NCBI GenBank assembly: GCA_965198995.1
Contig: CBDAQG010000002.1
Span: 2,666,001-2,730,000 of the forward strand
Direction of reading: 5' to 3'
DNA from: CAXMMR01 sp965198995
GTDB taxonomy: Bacteria > Pseudomonadota > Alphaproteobacteria > Acetobacterales > Acetobacteraceae
Length of the DNA: 64,000 bases
Shown here: positions 61,167-64,000 of the stretch, in pieces
How the letters are laid out: each line of letters opens with the position of its first letter
Position numbering within the stretch: the stretch's first letter is position 1
Position numbers and translations under genes: made by a program
The notes under the pieces: model-generated
What the model was told of the DNA's origin: nothing
Databases searched by the model: none
The model's input: the letters and a program-made list of their open reading frames with translations, nothing else

Positions 61167-61730
61167 ATGACGCTGCTGACCACCCCGCCGACCTCGCGCG
61201 CCAGGCTGGCCGCGGCGGTCGGCGCCATCCTCCCTGTCCTGCTGCTCGCCGGCTGCGGGCAGGATGACCCGAACGCGTTTCCGCCGGTCTGCGCCAAGGT
61301 CGCGATCCTGCACGACGCCGCCGACCTTACCGTCAACACGCCGAGCGGCCACGACCTCACCAACCTGATCGTCGACGGCCGCATCACCCGGCTCGACGGC
61401 CATTGCAAGCCCGGCCGCGACAACCTGACGCTCGACACCGAAATCGTCGTCAGCATGGACCTGACGCGTGGTCCAGCGCTCAAGACGCCCTCGACGACGG
61501 TGCCCTGGTTCGTCGCCGTCGCCCGCGGCGAGCAGATCCTCGACAAGCACGTGTTCAACCTGCCGGTCACCTTCCCGCCCAATACCGACGGCGTGTCGGT
61601 CACCACCGACCCGGTGCTGCTGCACCTGCCGACGACGCATGGCCTGTCGGGCCCGAACTATCACATCATCGTCGGCTTCCAGGTGACGCCGGACCAGCTC
61701 GCGCTCAACCGACAGCGCGGCGAGCGTTAG
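61167..61730 (+). CDS. Hypothetical lipoprotein
   Basis: 187 residues with lipobox LLAGC (Cys30) after a hydrophobic run. CGG AG precedes the start ATG. The mature part has two further Cys (PPVCAKVAILH, GHCKPGRDN), repeated beta-like stretches (NLTLDTEIVVSMDL, FNLPVTFPPNTDGVSVTTDPVLLHLP) and ends NYHIIVGFQVTPDQL. No family named. It is divergent from ispH, with 115 bp between them. Confidence 0.72.
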   Translation: MTLLTTPPTSRARLAAAVGAILPVLLLAGCGQDDPNAFPPVCAKVAILHDAADLTVNTPSGHDLTNLIVDGRITRLDGHCKPGRDNLTLDTEIVVSMDLTRGPALKTPSTTVPWFVAVARGEQILDKHVFNLPVTFPPNTDGVSVTTDPVLLHLPTTHGLSGPNYHIIVGFQVTPDQLALNRQRGER

Positions 61731-61734
61731 CGGC

Positions 61735-61905
61735 AGCGCGGCCCGCGGCCCCAGACCTCTCGTGGGATCTAGACGGGTTCTTCCTTGCTTGGCGAAGCCA
61801 TTCAATGCTGCTTTCCAAGCACTGCATTCGGCCTGTGACACCAAGAAGAAATGGATTTTAAAGGCTCCGCCTTTAATGGGGTCCAGGGGCAAAGCCCCTG
61901 GCCTT
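61735..61905 (+). repeat. Composite double-hairpin element (degenerate A, core, B reversed)
   Basis: A shortened module A (GGCCCGCGGCCCCAGACC) at about 61738-61757, the core TTGCTTGGCGAAGCCATT at 61785-61802, and a perfect reversed module B at 61849-61905. It lies between the lipoprotein and atp12, ending 31 bp before the atp12 start. Confidence 0.8.
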
Positions 61906-61935
61906 CCTCGAGAGTCTGGCCGGAAAGGACACGGC

Positions 61936-62664
61936 GTGCAGCGCTTCTGGGACCAGGCCTCTCTTGAGCCCGTCGAGGGCGGCTTCACGATCCTGCTCGA
62001 TGGCCGCCCGATGCGCCTACCAGGTCGCGCCAAAGGGGCGGCGCTGCTGCTGCCTGGCCCGGCGCTCGGCGCCGCGGTCGTCGCCGAATGGCAGGCGGCC
62101 GGCGGCCGGCGCGACGGCCGCTTCGAGATGACGGCGTTGCCGTTGACCCGGCTGGCCGCCACCGCCCAGGACCGGATTGCCCCCGACCCCGAACCGGTGA
62201 TCGATGCGCTCACCGCCTATGGCGAGGACGACCTGCTCTGCTACCGGGCCCTTGCGCCCGCGCCTCTGGTCGCCCGCCAGGCCGAGGCCTGGCAGCCCTG
62301 GCTCGACTGGGCCGCCGACACCCTCGATGCCCGGCTGCGCAGCACCGCCGGGATCGTTCACGTCGACCAGCCGCAAGCGGCGCTGGCGGCGCTGCGCCGG
62401 GCGCTGACGCGTCATGATGCCTACATCCTGGCCGGCCTCGGCGTTGCCGTGCCCGCGATCGGCAGCCTCGTCCTTGGCCTCGCCTTGGCCACCGGCGGGC
62501 TGACGGCGGGGGCGGCGCATCGGCTCGGCCAGCTCGACGCGATCTTCCAGGCCGAGTTCTGGGGCGAGGACGAGGAGGCGGCGCTGCGGGCGAACGCGAT
62601 CGGCCAGGATGTCGAGGAGGCGTCGCTGTTCATGGCCCTCGCCCGCCAGGACGGCGCCTCGTGA
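61936..62664 (+). CDS. ATP12-family F1-ATPase assembly chaperone
   Basis: 242 residues from GTG 61936 (GGAAAGGA just upstream). FWDQASLEPVEGGFTILLDGRPMRLPGR, EWQAAGGRRDGRFEMTALPLTRLA, and DAYILAGLGVAVPAIGSLVLGLAL match Atp12. In mitochondria and alphaproteobacteria it binds the F1 alpha subunit before assembly. Its stop overlaps the acyP GTG. The longer frame upstream runs through the repeat element and is not used. Confidence 0.92.
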   Translation: MQRFWDQASLEPVEGGFTILLDGRPMRLPGRAKGAALLLPGPALGAAVVAEWQAAGGRRDGRFEMTALPLTRLAATAQDRIAPDPEPVIDALTAYGEDDLLCYRALAPAPLVARQAEAWQPWLDWAADTLDARLRSTAGIVHVDQPQAALAALRRALTRHDAYILAGLGVAVPAIGSLVLGLALATGGLTAGAAHRLGQLDAIFQAEFWGEDEEAALRANAIGQDVEEASLFMALARQDGAS

Positions 62665-62963
62665 GCGGCCTCGAGGCCGGTGGTGACGCCCGCCTGCGGC
62701 TGCTGATCTCGGGCCGGGTGCAGGGCGTCGGCTATCGGGCGTGGCTGGTCACCGAGGCGCGCCGGCTCGGCGTCGCCGGCTGGGTGCGCAACCTGGTCGA
62801 TGGCCGTGTCGAGGCGCTGCTGCTCGGCGAGGCGGCGAGGCTGGAGCGCCTGGCTGCAGCCTGCGCGGACGGCCCGGACGGCGCCGTCGTCAGCCGCATC
62901 GATCGCGCCGCGCCGCCCGCGCCCGACGACGTGGCGGCCGTTGCCGGGTTCGAGCAGCGTTGA
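62661..62963 (+). CDS. acyP: Acylphosphatase
   Basis: 100 residues from a GTG overlapping the atp12 stop. ISGRVQGVGYRAWLV with catalytic Arg26 and GWVRNLVDGRVEAL with Asn44 are the active-site blocks. It hydrolyses acyl-phosphates such as acetyl-phosphate. Its stop overlaps the next ATG. Confidence 0.95.
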   Translation: MSGLEAGGDARLRLLISGRVQGVGYRAWLVTEARRLGVAGWVRNLVDGRVEALLLGEAARLERLAAACADGPDGAVVSRIDRAAPPAPDDVAAVAGFEQR

Positions 62964-63370
62964 TGCGCGGTCGCGGCGTGGTCGGCCGGCGTCTGTTGCA
63001 GGCGGCGGTCGGCGTGCTCGCCCTGGTGCCGATCCTGGCCGGACTCGGCGGCATGATCAGCGGCGTCGGTCTGACGGGCGGGTCGGTGGTCGACCTCGCC
63101 GGCCGCGCCACCGACAGCCAGTATCGTTACCTGTCCGGTTTGCTGTTCGCGATCGGCGTCGGCTTCTGGAGCACCGTGCCCGACCTGCCCCGCCAAACAA
63201 GGCGTTTCCGGCTGCTCACCGCCCTCGTCGTGGTCGGCGGCCTGGGCCGTCTCCTCGGTGTGATCGAGCACGGCGCGCCGCCCGGCCCGATGCTGTTCGG
63301 GCTCGGCATGGAGCTCGTGGTGACGCCGTCGCTGTGTCTTCTGCAGGCACTGATCGCGCAGCCCGACTAG
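62963..63370 (+). CDS. DUF4345 family membrane protein
   Basis: 135 residues with about four hydrophobic segments: LLQAAVGVLALVPILAGLGGM, YLSGLLFAIGVGFWSTV, LLTALVVVGGLGRLLGV and MLFGLGMELVVTPSLCLL. The pattern with DSQYRYLSG is typical of DUF4345. Translationally coupled to acyP (TGATG). Function unknown. Confidence 0.8.
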   Translation: MRGRGVVGRRLLQAAVGVLALVPILAGLGGMISGVGLTGGSVVDLAGRATDSQYRYLSGLLFAIGVGFWSTVPDLPRQTRRFRLLTALVVVGGLGRLLGVIEHGAPPGPMLFGLGMELVVTPSLCLLQALIAQPD

Positions 63371-63407
63371 TCAGGCTGCGTCGCGACAGGCCGGCGCCGT
63401 GCCTGGC

Positions 63408-64000
63408 CTAGCCGAAGACCTCGTCAAAGTAGCGTCGCAGCGCCTGATCCACCTCGTCCATGCCGGCGGCAACGCCGAGCGCCTGCAGGCTCGTCACGCC
63501 ATGCTCGCGTATGCCGCACGGCACGATGCCGGTGAAATGCTCCAGCGCGGGCGCGACGTTGAGCGCGATCCCATGCCAGCTCACCCAACGACTGATCCGC
63601 ACCCCGATGGCGGCGATCTTCGCCTCGCCATCCCCGCGGCGCACCCAGATGCCGACCCGGCCAGGCCGCTTCTCGCCGAGCACCCCGAACCGGGCGAGCG
63701 TCAGGATGAGCCAGTCCTCCAGCCCCTCGACATAGGCGTGGGTGTCGCGCGGCCGCACCCGGCCATGCGGCCGCTCAAGGTCGAGCATCAGGTAGGCGGT
63801 GCGCTGGCCGGGACCATGGTAGGTCCACTGGCCGCCCCGCCCCGCCTCGAAGGTCGGAAATCGCTGCGGGTCGGCAAGGTCGGACGGCTTGGCCGACGAG
63901 CCGGCCGTGTAGATCGGTGGGTGCTCCAGCAGCCAGACGAGCTCGCCAGCGCACCTCGCCCGGATCTCGGCTGCCCGCTGCCGCATCGTGGCGAGCGCCA
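63408..64000 (-). CDS. lipB: Octanoyltransferase LipB (5' end outside window)
   Basis: At least 197 residues; the start lies beyond 64000 because the frame is still open there. ELVWLLEHPPIYTAGSSA, RGGQWTYHGPGQRTAYLMLDL (His/Pro-rich lipoate-binding loop), KIAAIGVRISRWVSWHGIALNV and CGIREHGVTSL with catalytic Cys and Lys are present. It transfers octanoyl from ACP to lipoyl domains. It is convergent with DUF4345. Confidence 0.96.
   Translation of the reverse strand, partial: ALATMRQRAAEIRARCAGELVWLLEHPPIYTAGSSAKPSDLADPQRFPTFEAGRGGQWTYHGPGQRTAYLMLDLERPHGRVRPRDTHAYVEGLEDWLILTLARFGVLGEKRPGRVGIWVRRGDGEAKIAAIGVRISRWVSWHGIALNVAPALEHFTGIVPCGIREHGVTSLQALGVAAGMDEVDQALRRYFDEVFG

Overview
The window looks like a high-GC alphaproteobacterial chromosome, most likely Acetobacteraceae/Rhodospirillales. 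This is inferred from gene content: FlbT, DUF1491, an ELM1-family protein, an ATP12-type F1 chaperone, a two-gene XdhC arrangement, and the rrn order 16S-tRNA-Ile-tRNA-Ala-23S-5S-tRNA-fMet. No species can be named from the sequence alone. Almost all of it is ordinary chromosome. No prophage, plasmid backbone, CRISPR array, insertion-sequence transposase or toxin-antitoxin pair was recognised.

Layout. 1-4.9 kb: flagellar regulator flbT, then a chain of XdhC genes, a MocA/MobA-like nucleotidyltransferase, an MFS transporter, an unknown gene and a lipoprotein, many joined by 4-base stop/start overlaps. 5-12.2 kb: small housekeeping and cell-envelope genes (RidA, CHAP amidase, M29 aminopeptidase, DUF883, DUF4142, proline iminopeptidase, YqgE, Prx5 peroxiredoxin). 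12.3-26.2 kb, minus strand: a nitronate-monooxygenase-like enzyme, then pnp-rpsO-truB-rbfA-infB-ylxR-nusA-rimP, trmB and metK. 26.4-32.6 kb: an amino-acid binding protein, a secreted phosphoesterase, two short-chain dehydrogenases and an AraC regulator. 32.7-38.7 kb: one complete rRNA operon on the minus strand, with its promoter, boxA and both RNase III-type processing stems visible. 38.7-51.3 kb: nucleotide-sugar epimerase, 3-hydroxybutyrate dehydrogenase, patatin, dps, parE, a 632-residue unknown, ELM1, a DEAD-box helicase and a diguanylate cyclase. 51.5-57.8 kb: a bd-type quinol oxidase cluster cydA-cydB-(small membrane protein)-cydD-cydC. 58-64 kb: a decayed dnaE2 fragment, rnhA-thrB-ispH, a lipoprotein, atp12-acyP-DUF4345, and the 3' part of lipB.

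What stands out is mostly non-coding. (1) A dispersed intergenic element of about 165-250 bp has two hairpin modules in opposite orientation, usually flanking a conserved core (TTGCTTGGCGAAGCCATT). It recurs in both orientations, alongside single half-elements. (2) A second family consists of AT-rich 22-24 bp palindromes. (3) A ~145-bp near-perfect palindrome lies between pip and yqgE. (4) A 26-bp tandem repeat ahead of the mocA-like gene encodes a chain of five overlapping 9-codon mini-ORFs, the last of which hands over to the gene's GTG start. (5) A 28-bp tandem repeat copies the 3' end of the helicase gene. (6) rimP has a TTG start only a few bases after a textbook intrinsic terminator. Two gene remnants (GH15 and dnaE2) show ongoing decay.

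How the genes work together. The rimP-nusA-ylxR-infB-rbfA-truB-rpsO-pnp run is the classic transcription/translation/RNA-decay operon, and it sits about 9 kb from the rRNA operon that its products help make. The cyd cluster makes a terminal oxidase plus the CydDC exporter needed to assemble it. Gene boundaries rest on open frames, start/stop overlaps and recognisable family motifs; I ran no searches.
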